NCBI GenBank assembly: GCA_018654575.1
Contig: JABILI010000087.1
Span: forward strand, 1 to 53,706
Source of the DNA: Porticoccaceae bacterium
GTDB lineage: Bacteria > Pseudomonadota > Gammaproteobacteria > Pseudomonadales > Porticoccaceae
Direction of reading: 5' to 3'
DNA: 53,706 nt
A program made the translations under genes and the position numbers. How positions within the stretch are numbered: position 1 is the first letter of the stretch; each line of letters starts with the position of its first letter. Shown here piece by piece: positions 45,622 through 53,706 of this stretch. The notes below the pieces were generated by a model. The model was not told where the DNA came from, did not search any database, and saw only the letters and a program-made list of their open reading frames with translations.

Positions 45622-47745
45622 TTAAAAATTGTATTGCCCACTAACACCAAAGGTCCGCGGCTCACCAAATTGATAATATGGTTCAGTAGCATAGTATTTC
45701 CGAGGATCGTTTCCAAATCCTCCAAATCCGCGAACGATAACATCCTCATCCGTCAAATTACGGCCCCAAACAGAAATAGACCAGTCATCCACCTTATAAG
45801 TCAGATTCGTATTTAATAGCTCATAGGACTGGGATACCTCATCGTGACTAGAGGACAGATAGAATTTATCCTTTCCTTCAACATCAAGCGTCCAGATTAG
45901 ATTTTCGCTAACCTGTAGGCTGCTGCCTATAGCAAATTGATAACGTGGTGCTTGAGCTTGGTCGCGACTATTTAATGTCACAGAGAGAGGCGTATCATAG
46001 GTAGTATCCAAAAAGCCGAGAGAGCCAAAGACCGATAGCACTTCAGTCGCTAGCCAGTTGAGTTCGATTTCCAATCCGTAATTACTACCTTTGGCCGAAT
46101 TACCAAAATAATCAGTGAAATCACTCGCATTACTATCGTCTCTGGACTGAACAAGAGACTGTTTGATCTGAATATCTTTCCTCTTTTGGTAAAAGGCTGA
46201 GACCTGGAGCTGCAACCTCTGCTCAAGCCAATGTCCTTTGACACCCGTCTCAACGTTATACATAAGCTCTGTATCAAATTCACGGTCCTGTGCGGACAAT
46301 GAAGAATCACTATTAACGCCGCCCGCTTTGTAGCCTCGAGATACTAACCCGTAAATCATCCCATGCTCATCAAACCTGTACTGCAGGGCTATACGCCCAC
46401 CCCACGAATTCTCATCGACACTATGATCTACGCCATCACTATCGCTATATATTGCTTTACGGTTCTCCATCCGAAAGCCAGCAACAAGGTTCCAATCAGG
46501 GGCAATATCAATAGCAAATTGACCATAAATAGCTCGATTTCTAGAGTCAAAACTGCTGCTGAAGTCTCCTGGGTTATATGTGTATTGACGTAAAAGTTGC
46601 TCGTCCTGCTTCCGAGAATAAATACCGATCACCCAATCCGTATTTTTACCCAATAAAAGTGCGGATTGTTTAGAGACTAACTTAACATCAAGGGCACCAT
46701 TATCACGATCACGCAGATAATTATCTTCTGAATTGTATTCCCAACCATCACACTTTTGGCCAGCACATATTGCAGGAAAGGCCCAGTCTTCGTCATAACC
46801 ATACTCAAGGTCACTATCTGCAAAGCTAATCAAACTAAGCAGATCAAATTGTTCATTTACCTGCCAGTTACTTTGCAGTGCAAATGCAGAGGACTCTTGG
46901 CGATCATGGCCTGGTTTATCCGACAGGGTATTACGAGTATTGTCGAGAGAGAATCCGTCATACCCATTATCCGCATCAACACGAAACATAGTTAACTTAA
47001 GATCAAGATCTTCACTTGCCTGCCAATCAAAAATTGCCCGTAAGCTGAGCTCATCAATGTTATCAGTGTCACTTCTTTTTAAAAAATCATTGGTGATATA
47101 ACCGTCACTGGTGTGACTTTGCGCCGCCACTCGATAATTCATATCCTTATTTACAGAACCGCCCAGCGCGCCTGCCACCGTCCTCGTATTGTGGCTTCCA
47201 GCGGCCAGTGATAGATTACCTTGAGTGCTTTCAGTTGGCTGATTAGAGCCAAGATTGATCAGACCTGCTAGTGCATTAGCACCATAAAGTGTTCCCTGTG
47301 GTCCGCGCAGTATTTCAACTTGCTTGATATCCATTGTGGTTGCTGCGCCAGCAATACCGGTGAAATCGATACCATCCACCAATATGCCTACTGAGGGATT
47401 GAGGGGTTCAATGAACTGACTGCGTTCACCAATACCGCGAATTTGGATAAACCGTCCTCTTGATGCGCCGCTTGAAAAGTTTACATTGGGTGCCAAATTT
47501 AACAGCTCTTCTAGATGCTTGGCCTGACGGTTTTTGATTATTGAATCATCGAAAATGGTTATGCTAGCTGCAGTATCTAGTAAAGTTGCATCACGAAAAT
47601 CTGAGGTGACTATAACCTCTTCAATCTCCTTATCAGCCACAGCCAAAGGTGACCCGCAGATCAAGATAATAAGGGATAGATTTTTAACTAAAGTGCCAAT
47701 ATAGTTGGCGTCAGTTTTGTTACGCGTTGTACGGTAGAAATACAT
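45622..47745 (-). CDS. TonB-dependent outer-membrane receptor, probably for thiamine
   Basis: The 707-residue protein has an N-terminal hydrophobic export segment, EIEEVIVTSDFRD (TonB-box area), a plug with RQAKHLEELLNLAPNVNFSSG, NPSVGILVDGID and VEILRGPQGTLYGANALAG, and a beta-barrel ending in VSGQYNF with the terminal Phe. Its leader contains a TPP riboswitch, which links it to thiamine or thiamine-phosphate uptake across the outer membrane. GAGG five bases before ATG 47745 is the ribosome binding site. It heads the operon with a YkoF-like protein, permease, kinase and msrB. Confidence 0.93.
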   Translation of the reverse strand: MYFYRTTRNKTDANYIGTLVKNLSLIILICGSPLAVADKEIEEVIVTSDFRDATLLDTAASITIFDDSIIKNRQAKHLEELLNLAPNVNFSSGASRGRFIQIRGIGERSQFIEPLNPSVGILVDGIDFTGIAGAATTMDIKQVEILRGPQGTLYGANALAGLINLGSNQPTESTQGNLSLAAGSHNTRTVAGALGGSVNKDMNYRVAAQSHTSDGYITNDFLKRSDTDNIDELSLRAIFDWQASEDLDLKLTMFRVDADNGYDGFSLDNTRNTLSDKPGHDRQESSAFALQSNWQVNEQFDLLSLISFADSDLEYGYDEDWAFPAICAGQKCDGWEYNSEDNYLRDRDNGALDVKLVSKQSALLLGKNTDWVIGIYSRKQDEQLLRQYTYNPGDFSSSFDSRNRAIYGQFAIDIAPDWNLVAGFRMENRKAIYSDSDGVDHSVDENSWGGRIALQYRFDEHGMIYGLVSRGYKAGGVNSDSSLSAQDREFDTELMYNVETGVKGHWLEQRLQLQVSAFYQKRKDIQIKQSLVQSRDDSNASDFTDYFGNSAKGSNYGLEIELNWLATEVLSVFGSLGFLDTTYDTPLSVTLNSRDQAQAPRYQFAIGSSLQVSENLIWTLDVEGKDKFYLSSSHDEVSQSYELLNTNLTYKVDDWSISVWGRNLTDEDVIVRGFGGFGNDPRKYYATEPYYQFGEPRTFGVSGQYNF

Positions 47746-47810
47746 AAGAGCCTCAGTAACAGTAGTTAAGGAGACCCGGAATCAAAAGACGGAGTAAAGG
47801 CGGTAAAACG

Positions 47811-47899
47811 CATCCTATTCCTACGCCGGCATAATCCGGATCAGGTTCAAAGGGTGCCTCTCAGGTTAACAAAGATTAACCGCCCCTTAGGAGCCCTTA
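47811..47899 (-). promoter_or_regulatory. TPP (thiamine pyrophosphate) riboswitch, THI element
   Basis: Read on the minus strand, the leader has AAGGGGCGG, a P3 hairpin with perfect arms GGTTAA and TTAACC, the invariant core CTGAGAGG, then CACCC, TTGAACCTGATCCGGATTA and TGCCGGCGTAGGAATAG. These are the conserved elements of the TPP aptamer in the right order. It lies about 65 bp before the TonB receptor start, leaving room for an expression platform. Binding of TPP would lower expression of the uptake operon. Confidence 0.96.
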
Positions 47900-48036
47900 T
47901 AGTAACACGGACATCGACTGTAACCACATCAGTATCTAGTCTAATATTGATGTGCCGAACATCAATGTAATTAGCAAATAGGGATAGTAGGCAACCGACT
48001 TTGGCTGCAAATAATGGAACCTAAAAGGGCCACACA

Positions 48037-49842
48037 ATGAAAAAGATATTGATTCCACTCTTAACACTCATATGCGTGCTGTTAATCAATGGCTGCGAAA
48101 AGACGCCGGATACGTCTGTAAAAATGGATTCTAGAGCGGTTATCGAATTCCTTGACGAACTATTTATGGAGGAATTACAACAAAGCCCCGAATTTCTAAC
48201 CTATTTGGGGAAGCGTGAACGATACGGGGAATGGGACGACATTTCTGATAAAGCCAGAGATGCCAGTATGGAAATGACTCGTGAACATCTGAAAAAGGTC
48301 AGCATGCTTGATTTAACCCATGTTGATGACGCCACCAAACTAAGTGTAAAGATGTTTATCCAACAGGCTACTCTGCAAATAGAAGGAGACAAATGGCGAT
48401 ACCACAGTTATCCAGTTAATCAAATGCGGGGCGCCCACAGTAAGATCCCTTCATTTTTAATCAATCAGCATCTCATCGCTAATGTCGAAGAAGCTCAGGC
48501 GTATATCCAGAGGATCGTCAATTCATCTACGCTCTTAGATCAACTGGTTACTGAAATTAGAATTCGCGATAGTAAGGGAATATTGCCGCCTAAATTTGTC
48601 TTTCCCTTAGCCCTGAAATCCATAGAAAATATTATGACCGGCATACCTTTTAGCGAAGGTGCAGATAGCACCATACTGGCTGATTTTAGACAAAAAGTAG
48701 TAGCGCTGGATATTGCAGACGCCGAAAAAGATAAGCTAGTGACTACCGCAAAAGCAGCTCTTGAAGATTACCTTGCTCCCGGCTACAGGAAGCTCCATAA
48801 ATACCTTACCAACTTAGAACACAGTGCAACCAATGATGACGGAGTTTGGAAATTTCCTGAAGGAGACGATTTTTATAACTTTGCCCTAAAGCGCACCACC
48901 ACCACTGATCTAACAGCTGATCAAATTCATAATTTGGGCCTTAAAGAAGTCGCACGTATTCAAGCAGAAATGCGAAGAATAATGCGACGAGTTAAATTTG
49001 ACGGTGATCTACAGGCCTTCTTTAATTTTATGCGTAATGGGCCTCAATTTTACTATCCAGATAGTGCTGCAGGTAAGCAAGCTTACCTAGACCAGGCAGC
49101 GCTGCTTATAGATACCATGAAATCACGTTTGGATGAGCTCTTTATCACGAAACCTAAAGCTGATCTCGTGGTAAAAGCGGTGGAGGCATTTCGTGAAGCC
49201 TCGGCTGGACAAGCGTTCTATCAAAGCCCGGCACCCGATGGCAGTCGTCCGGGAACATACTTTGCTAACCTATATAAGATGAGCGACATGTCCAAATATA
49301 ATATGGAAGCATTAGCTTATCATGAGGGTATTCCCGGACATCACATGCAAATATCGATTGCGCAGGAACTTCAGAATATGCCCAAATTTAGACTCTTTGG
49401 AGGCTACACTGTATTCAGCGAGGGTTGGGGTCTCTACTCTGAATCAGTACCGAAAGAAATTGGCTTATATGCGGATCCATACTCGGATTTTGGTCGCCTT
49501 TCTGGGGAGTTATATCGGGCCTGTCGATTAGTAGTCGATACCGGAATTCATACTAAGCGCTGGACTCGCGAAAAGGCCATTGAGTATATGAACACTAACG
49601 TTCCTCATTCTAGTAGCTATAACGTACGTCAAATAGAACGGTATATCGTCATGCCATCTCAGGCTACTGCTTACAAGATCGGCATGCTGAAAATTCAGGA
49701 TTTGAGGCGAATCGCAAAGCAATCATTGGGCAACAAATTTGATATTCGTCAGTTCCATGACGTGGTACTTAGAGATGGTTCAGTTCCACTACCTATCCTT
49801 GAAGAAAATGTTATTAAATGGATTGCTAATTCAACCTTATAA
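48037..49842 (+). CDS. DUF885 family lipoprotein, putative metallopeptidase
   Basis: The 601-residue product has a lipoprotein signal with lipobox LINGC near residue 20. The DUF885 motif H429-E-G-I-P-G-H-H436-M-Q and the downstream FSEGWGLYSES give the His, His/Glu set of a zinc peptidase-like site. The fold is mostly alpha-helical, similar in outline to M2/M3/M32 peptidases. Peptide hydrolysis in the envelope is inferred. It is followed 11 bp later by a paralogue, and it diverges from the TPP operon with 291 bp between. Confidence 0.87.
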   Translation: MKKILIPLLTLICVLLINGCEKTPDTSVKMDSRAVIEFLDELFMEELQQSPEFLTYLGKRERYGEWDDISDKARDASMEMTREHLKKVSMLDLTHVDDATKLSVKMFIQQATLQIEGDKWRYHSYPVNQMRGAHSKIPSFLINQHLIANVEEAQAYIQRIVNSSTLLDQLVTEIRIRDSKGILPPKFVFPLALKSIENIMTGIPFSEGADSTILADFRQKVVALDIADAEKDKLVTTAKAALEDYLAPGYRKLHKYLTNLEHSATNDDGVWKFPEGDDFYNFALKRTTTTDLTADQIHNLGLKEVARIQAEMRRIMRRVKFDGDLQAFFNFMRNGPQFYYPDSAAGKQAYLDQAALLIDTMKSRLDELFITKPKADLVVKAVEAFREASAGQAFYQSPAPDGSRPGTYFANLYKMSDMSKYNMEALAYHEGIPGHHMQISIAQELQNMPKFRLFGGYTVFSEGWGLYSESVPKEIGLYADPYSDFGRLSGELYRACRLVVDTGIHTKRWTREKAIEYMNTNVPHSSSYNVRQIERYIVMPSQATAYKIGMLKIQDLRRIAKQSLGNKFDIRQFHDVVLRDGSVPLPILEENVIKWIANSTL

Positions 49843-49853
49843 GGAGCATTAAA

Positions 49854-51602
49854 ATGATGAAATTACTAAGCTTTGCGCTATTTTTATTGCTGCCATTGAA
49901 CGTACCAGCAAGCCCTTCTGAAGAAGAAAGACTAGCTTTGCTGTTTGATGATATTTGGAATCAAACCATGATCAGCAACCCAACTTACGCTACCTATGTC
50001 GGGTATCCAGGGCAAAATGCCCTATGGCCCAACCCGTCTGTAACTGCACAAGCTAAAAGTGCTGGCCAGAGAAAGGAGTTCTTAAGGCAGTTGCGGTCAA
50101 TTGATGCTGAAGAACTTAATGAAGATCGCTATTTAGAATGGATGCTAGTTGAGAAAAGCCTTTCAGCTGAGGTCGCTGGACAAGCCTATCCAGAGCAGTT
50201 TATCTTACTTCACCAGCGCACCGGTGTGCAACAAGATATAGCCGACACTCTTTCAATGATGCCAAAATTTAGTCGTCAAGATTTTATAGATCGTCTGGCA
50301 AGACTAGAGAACGCTGAAAGTTATATCCTTAGCACGATCGAGGTGCTGCGTGAGGGGCTAGCTAAGGGTATCACACCACCTAAGATCACTCTGCGCGATG
50401 TGCCCGAGCAAATTCTCAATACAATACCTTCAGACATAGATAAAAGCCCACTACTAAACAGTTTCAGCGGCTTCCCAGACAGTATGGATCAAGCCGAGCA
50501 AGAAAAGATAAAAGCCCGTGCCCGACAAATTATCAAGCAACAAGTTTACCCTGCTTTTGAAAGTCTTCTACATTTTCTTGAAGACGACTATATCCCGAAT
50601 TCCAACACGTCTATTGCTCTTATTGACATGCCGAATGGGGCCGACTGGTATCGTCATCGAGCAAAAAGCTTTACCACCACTGATCTAACGCCAAAGCAAA
50701 TTCATCAGCTAGGTCTCGCTGAGGTCAAACGTATACGTAAAGAGATGGATAAAACAATTTCGGCGTCAGGCTTTGAAGGTACCTTCGACGAATTCACTCA
50801 TTTTCTTCGTACTGATCCGCAGTTCTATATGACGTCGGCAAATGATCTTATGGTTGGCTACAGAGACATTGCCAAAAGAGCGGATCCTGAATTAGCTAAA
50901 CTATTTGGCAAACTGCCTCGAATGCCCTACGGCGTGATAGCTATTCCTGACTATGCGGCTAAATCGCAAACCACGGCATACTACTGGGGTGGCTCGAGCA
51001 AAAATGGCAGACCTGGCTATTTTTATGCTAATACATATGCTCTTAACACACGTCCGACTTGGGAAATGGAGGCATTAACCCTGCATGAAGCCATGCCTGG
51101 GCACCACCTACAAATATCACTTGCACAAGAATTACCTGAAACTCATCCCCTGTTACAAAATCTCAGTTACACGGGGTTTGTTGAGGGTTGGGGGCTATAT
51201 GCCGAAAGTCTCGGCGTAGAAATGGGCTTCTACACTGACCCCTACAGCAAATTTGGCCAACTAACCTACGAAATGTGGCGTGCCGTGCGCCTCGTCGTTG
51301 ACACCGGCATGCATATGTTTGACTGGGACCGTCAAAAGGCGATTGACTATTTCGCCAACAACACTGCCAAAAGCCTGCATGATATAGAGGTTGAGATAGA
51401 CCGCTATATATCTTGGCCAGGCCAGGCTCTCGCCTATAAAATTGGTGAATTAAAATTCAAAGAACTGCGTGCACGTGCAACGAAGAAGCTCGGCGCCAAA
51501 TTTGATCTACGTGCGTTTCATGATCAACTTCTTGTAAAAGGCGCTCTGCCTATGGATGTTCTTGATAAACGAATGGACGAATGGATCGAGACTCAGCTAT
51601 AA
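49854..51602 (+). CDS. DUF885 family secreted protein, putative metallopeptidase (paralogue)
   Basis: The 582-residue protein has a cleavable signal peptide (LPLNVPASP) but no lipobox cysteine, unlike its neighbour. The motif H411-E-A-M-P-G-H417-H418-L-Q and FVEGWGLYAES are conserved. AAGGAG eight bases before ATG 49854 is strong; an adjacent ATG at 49857 is possible. The two genes share blocks such as FTTTDLTPKQIHQLGLAEV and RLVVDTGMH and probably arose by tandem duplication. One is membrane-anchored and one soluble, so they may act in sequence on peptides. It is convergent with the glycosylase gene. Confidence 0.87.
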   Translation: MMKLLSFALFLLLPLNVPASPSEEERLALLFDDIWNQTMISNPTYATYVGYPGQNALWPNPSVTAQAKSAGQRKEFLRQLRSIDAEELNEDRYLEWMLVEKSLSAEVAGQAYPEQFILLHQRTGVQQDIADTLSMMPKFSRQDFIDRLARLENAESYILSTIEVLREGLAKGITPPKITLRDVPEQILNTIPSDIDKSPLLNSFSGFPDSMDQAEQEKIKARARQIIKQQVYPAFESLLHFLEDDYIPNSNTSIALIDMPNGADWYRHRAKSFTTTDLTPKQIHQLGLAEVKRIRKEMDKTISASGFEGTFDEFTHFLRTDPQFYMTSANDLMVGYRDIAKRADPELAKLFGKLPRMPYGVIAIPDYAAKSQTTAYYWGGSSKNGRPGYFYANTYALNTRPTWEMEALTLHEAMPGHHLQISLAQELPETHPLLQNLSYTGFVEGWGLYAESLGVEMGFYTDPYSKFGQLTYEMWRAVRLVVDTGMHMFDWDRQKAIDYFANNTAKSLHDIEVEIDRYISWPGQALAYKIGELKFKELRARATKKLGAKFDLRAFHDQLLVKGALPMDVLDKRMDEWIETQL

Positions 51603-51607
51603 AAACG

Positions 51608-52276
51608 TTATACAGAGCATGCTAGAATCCGGCTGATCTCACAAAGAGATCGGCCAGACTGTTCACGCAATGCACCAAAAACAGTCTCTACCTGCTTTAA
51701 ATCGCGCTGTGAGGTCGGGCTAATTTTGTCGACAAAACCATGATTAACAAGCGCAGCGCACACGTCTTTAGTCATTAGGAAAGTATCTTTACCCATACTC
51801 CTCAACATCATCGGGCCACTGTTCCCACCTAACCGGCAACCTTTTTTCTTTAGCTCTAACCACAAACCGGTAATGTTACTGGTCGGCCATTCAGCTATAA
51901 AAGCACCGAAACTGCCATGACTACGTTGTTTATCCAAAACATAAACCGCGTTGTTCCGTACAGATACTATCTTAGTGAAATTACGCACAATACTTCTATC
52001 TTGAGCTAACTCTTCCAACCGCTCATCGCTAAAGTGGGCTACAGCCATGGGATTAAAGTTAGAAAAAGCACTCTCAAACCCAGGCCATTTATTGTCGATT
52101 ACCCGCCATACGAATCCCGCGCGAAATACACAACGAGTCATCATTGAAAGGTATCGGTCATCCGTAAGCCGGGATAAAACATCGGGTGTTTCAGGCTTGG
52201 GTAAAATTGCCTCGAGTAACTCGACTGAGCCACGGTTTTTAGCAGCTATGTCATAAATCGATTGAAATGAAGTCAT
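51608..52276 (-). CDS. DNA-3-methyladenine glycosylase I-like protein
   Basis: The 222-residue protein belongs to the Tag superfamily: SMMTRCVFRAGFVWRVI corresponds to the family element with an aromatic base-binding pocket, and GNSGPMMLRSMGKDTFLMTKDV to the helix-hairpin-helix-like DNA-binding part. It is longer and more divergent than E. coli Tag (187 residues), and the usual zinc-binding Cys/His ends are not evident. Base-excision repair of alkylated DNA is the expected but unproven role. AGGA precedes ATG 52276. Confidence 0.83.
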   Translation of the reverse strand: MTSFQSIYDIAAKNRGSVELLEAILPKPETPDVLSRLTDDRYLSMMTRCVFRAGFVWRVIDNKWPGFESAFSNFNPMAVAHFSDERLEELAQDRSIVRNFTKIVSVRNNAVYVLDKQRSHGSFGAFIAEWPTSNITGLWLELKKKGCRLGGNSGPMMLRSMGKDTFLMTKDVCAALVNHGFVDKISPTSQRDLKQVETVFGALREQSGRSLCEISRILACSV

Positions 52277-52387
52277 TGATTTTTCCTGTAATCATTGTCT
52301 ATAGGAAAAGTGATTAGCTTAGCCGATACGCTTATGTGGAGCACAAGGATAAAAGCTAGAATCACGGGAGGTCATTATGTAATATTT

Positions 52388-53038
52388 CTAGCCTTGGGTA
52401 ATCTGAAATATGAAGGTTGATGCAATGCCAATTAATACAATCGCAAAAATCTTATCAATCAACCCACTAATTCGCTGAAACCGAACAACAGATTGGAAGT
52501 GTGAGAGCGTTAAAGCGACCAATAGATACCATATGATATCGACACCACCTGCAATTAAAGCAAGCGTTAGTTTTTCCCATAAATCACTTTCTAACCGAAC
52601 GAACTGACTGAAAAGAGCGGTGAAAAACAAGAGAATCTTAGGATTTATAAGAGCAATCAAAAATCCATCAGCTATCGCTCTAGTGGTAGATGAGCTAGAG
52701 GCGACAGGCAATCCCGTATCGATAGGATTTGGCGACGAAAAAAGAATTTTTGCCGCCATTAGTAGCAAAAATAGACAGCCTAACAGTTGCGCAATATCAA
52801 ATATTTCTTGATTTCTTTGAATAACCATCGCCAGACCGAACACGGTTATAAGCGCATAAATACCGACACCGACGCCATGACTAATCGCCGCATAACACCC
52901 AGCGGCTCTGCCATGGGCAAGCGTGTGATTAACCACTACCGCAAGACTTGGACCAGGAGACATGGCGCCCAGCGCACAGGCTAAGGTAACCGCAATCCAA
53001 AATCCGAGACTGGCTTCATTTATCCACGAGATGTCCAT
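52388..53038 (-). CDS. LysE family amino-acid exporter
   Basis: The 216-residue membrane protein has six spans and the LysE/RhtB signature AMSPGPSLAVVVNHTLAHGR near the N-terminus, followed by GYG-like AISHGVGVGIYAL and FLIALINPKILLFFTALF. It would export an amino acid or homoserine-lactone-like compound; the substrate is not readable. It is separated from the glycosylase gene by 111 bp on the same strand. Confidence 0.92.
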   Translation of the reverse strand: MDISWINEASLGFWIAVTLACALGAMSPGPSLAVVVNHTLAHGRAAGCYAAISHGVGVGIYALITVFGLAMVIQRNQEIFDIAQLLGCLFLLLMAAKILFSSPNPIDTGLPVASSSSTTRAIADGFLIALINPKILLFFTALFSQFVRLESDLWEKLTLALIAGGVDIIWYLLVALTLSHFQSVVRFQRISGLIDKIFAIVLIGIASTFIFQITQG

Positions 53039-53220
53039 AAGACTTTTATACAGAGATACCCAGATAAAACAAGTTAAAACACTGTTGCTGAGAATAGTCC
53101 GCCGTTATAAACACATCGTCAATATGAATTAAAAAAAGCCAACTAGATCACAGTTTTTCGAAATCTTAGAGACTAACATCGTCAACCTGGACGTAAAGAG
53201 GCCCATTAAAGGAGAATGAT

Positions 53221-53388
53221 ATGGAACAAGATGGCGAATCCAACGCAGAGCGATTTGACTATCAGGGTAAAAAAAGCATCGAGCAAGCTTACGACTCGGG
53301 TTATGAAGTGTTTAGAGAGTTTGTAGCGGAGCTACCAAACGACGAATGGGTGAATTTAATCACCACACTTGACGAGTATTCTATTTAA
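53221..53388 (+). CDS. small acidic protein of 55 residues, unknown function
   Basis: An ATG at 53221 is preceded by AAAGGAG at the ideal distance and opens a 55-codon frame ending in TAA at 53386-53388. The product has 9 Glu and 5 Asp against 2 Lys and 2 Arg, with no membrane segment, and a likely helical middle (SGYEVFREFVAELPNDEW). I do not recognise it. Its end overlaps the convergent XRE regulator gene by 8 bp. The strong ribosome binding site and compact layout argue that it is translated. Confidence 0.65.
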   Translation: MEQDGESNAERFDYQGKKSIEQAYDSGYEVFREFVAELPNDEWVNLITTLDEYSI

Positions 53389-53706
53389 GGTTAGTAGACA
53401 CTCGGTCAAATAGCTCAGCTCGTTCAGTAATACTTAACATAGCTATGCGTTTGTATATTTCTTCAACTGTCTCTGCTGTAGGGGTTCGGGCTGTTTTAGC
53501 TCCTCTAGACTCATAGAGTGACTCTGGAGTGATGCCAAAAAAGTTAGCTATTCTAACGACAGAGTCTCTTCTAGGCTCACGAGTCACCTCACTGAGAATG
53601 CGATTAATAGTAGGTTGCGGAACACCTGTAGCTCTCGAAAGGGCACTTTGAGATAGATTATTATCTCTCATTAGTTTCGATAGCTGCTTACTAATATCTA
53701 GTTTCA
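53381..53706 (-). CDS. XRE-family helix-turn-helix regulator (start just outside the window)
   Basis: The frame contains a lambda-repressor-type HTH: LSQSALSRATGVPQPTINRIL, shown in part as SQSALSRATGVPQPTINRI, then RIANFFGITPESLY. An internal ATG at 53671 gives 96 residues, but the frame stays open to the window edge and reads KLDISKQLSKLMRDNN before the HTH, as expected for the first helix of the fold. The last two bases of the window are the complement of TG, so the true ATG probably loses just its first base. The C-terminal half (ETVEEIYKRIAMLS) is short and helical. Target unknown; the overlapping 55-residue gene is a candidate partner. Confidence 0.85.
   Translation of the reverse strand, partial: KLDISKQLSKLMRDNNLSQSALSRATGVPQPTINRILSEVTREPRRDSVVRIANFFGITPESLYESRGAKTARTPTAETVEEIYKRIAMLSITERAELFDRVSTNLK

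Noticed and set aside
52366-52382. GGGAGG followed by ATG TAA, a start-stop element on the plus strand between the LysE and Tag genes
   Set aside because: No open frame follows and both neighbours are on the minus strand; most likely chance.
1-53706. Mobile elements, CRISPR arrays, prophage or genomic island
   Set aside because: No transposase, integrase, direct-repeat array or terminal repeats were seen, and gene density and style are even along the window.

Overview
The window looks like a piece of chromosome from a free-living, aerobic, probably marine gammaproteobacterium of the Pseudomonadales/Cellvibrionales type. The strongest argument is the core block at 34-42 kb (hslV, hslU, a DUF971 gene, ubiE, ubiJ, ubiB, hisI, hisE, tatA, tatB, tatC), a gene order typical of that group. 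Two large TonB-dependent receptors, several secreted lipoproteins and a TPP-riboswitch thiamine-uptake operon fit an organism that scavenges from dilute surroundings. I saw no rRNA, tRNA, insertion sequence, integrase, prophage or CRISPR array. The genus-level assignment is inference.

Layout. 0-3.1 kb: a class II glutamine amidotransferase cut by the left edge, a MATE exporter and a methylenetetrahydrofolate-reductase-like protein. 3.1-9 kb (minus): a lone serine hydrolase, then a four-gene run in transcription order amino-acid permease, dimethylarginine hydrolase-like enzyme, BNR-type lipoprotein with a CDCC motif, and NAPE-PLD-like metallo-hydrolase lipoprotein. 9.5-20.5 kb (plus): a TonB-dependent receptor with its own terminator, then a tight seven-gene run (parvulin-like foldase, SurA_N-like protein, HupE/UreJ membrane protein, DUF3604 protein, SDR, NAD-dependent epimerase, M19 dipeptidase lipoprotein). 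20.4-25.9 kb: an AraC-type DNA-binding fragment facing away from a three-gene set of ADHAP-synthase-like flavoprotein, glycerol-3-phosphate oxidase-like enzyme and FGGY kinase.

25.9-34 kb: msrPQ (periplasmic methionine sulfoxide repair), a class III transaminase plus semialdehyde dehydrogenase pair (amine or omega-amino-acid catabolism), a DUF2459 protein, a fatty-acid desaturase and a second class III transaminase with a structured leader. 34-41.7 kb: the core block, opened by a good sigma-32-type promoter ahead of hslVU. 41.7-43.6 kb: an HSL-type esterase, a YchJ-like protein and yajQ. 43.6-47.9 kb (minus): a TPP riboswitch followed by a TonB receptor, a YkoF-like thiamine-binding protein, a PnuC/PnuT-type permease, a small-molecule kinase and, overlapping it by ATGA, msrB. 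48-51.6 kb: two tandem exported DUF885 proteins. 51.6-53.7 kb: a Tag-like DNA glycosylase, a LysE exporter, a 55-residue acidic protein and an XRE regulator cut by the right edge.

The best candidates for something undescribed are the foldase/HupE/DUF3604/SDR/dipeptidase run behind the TonB receptor, and the permease/DDAH/CDCC-lipoprotein/metallo-hydrolase operon. Functions given for both as systems are inference.
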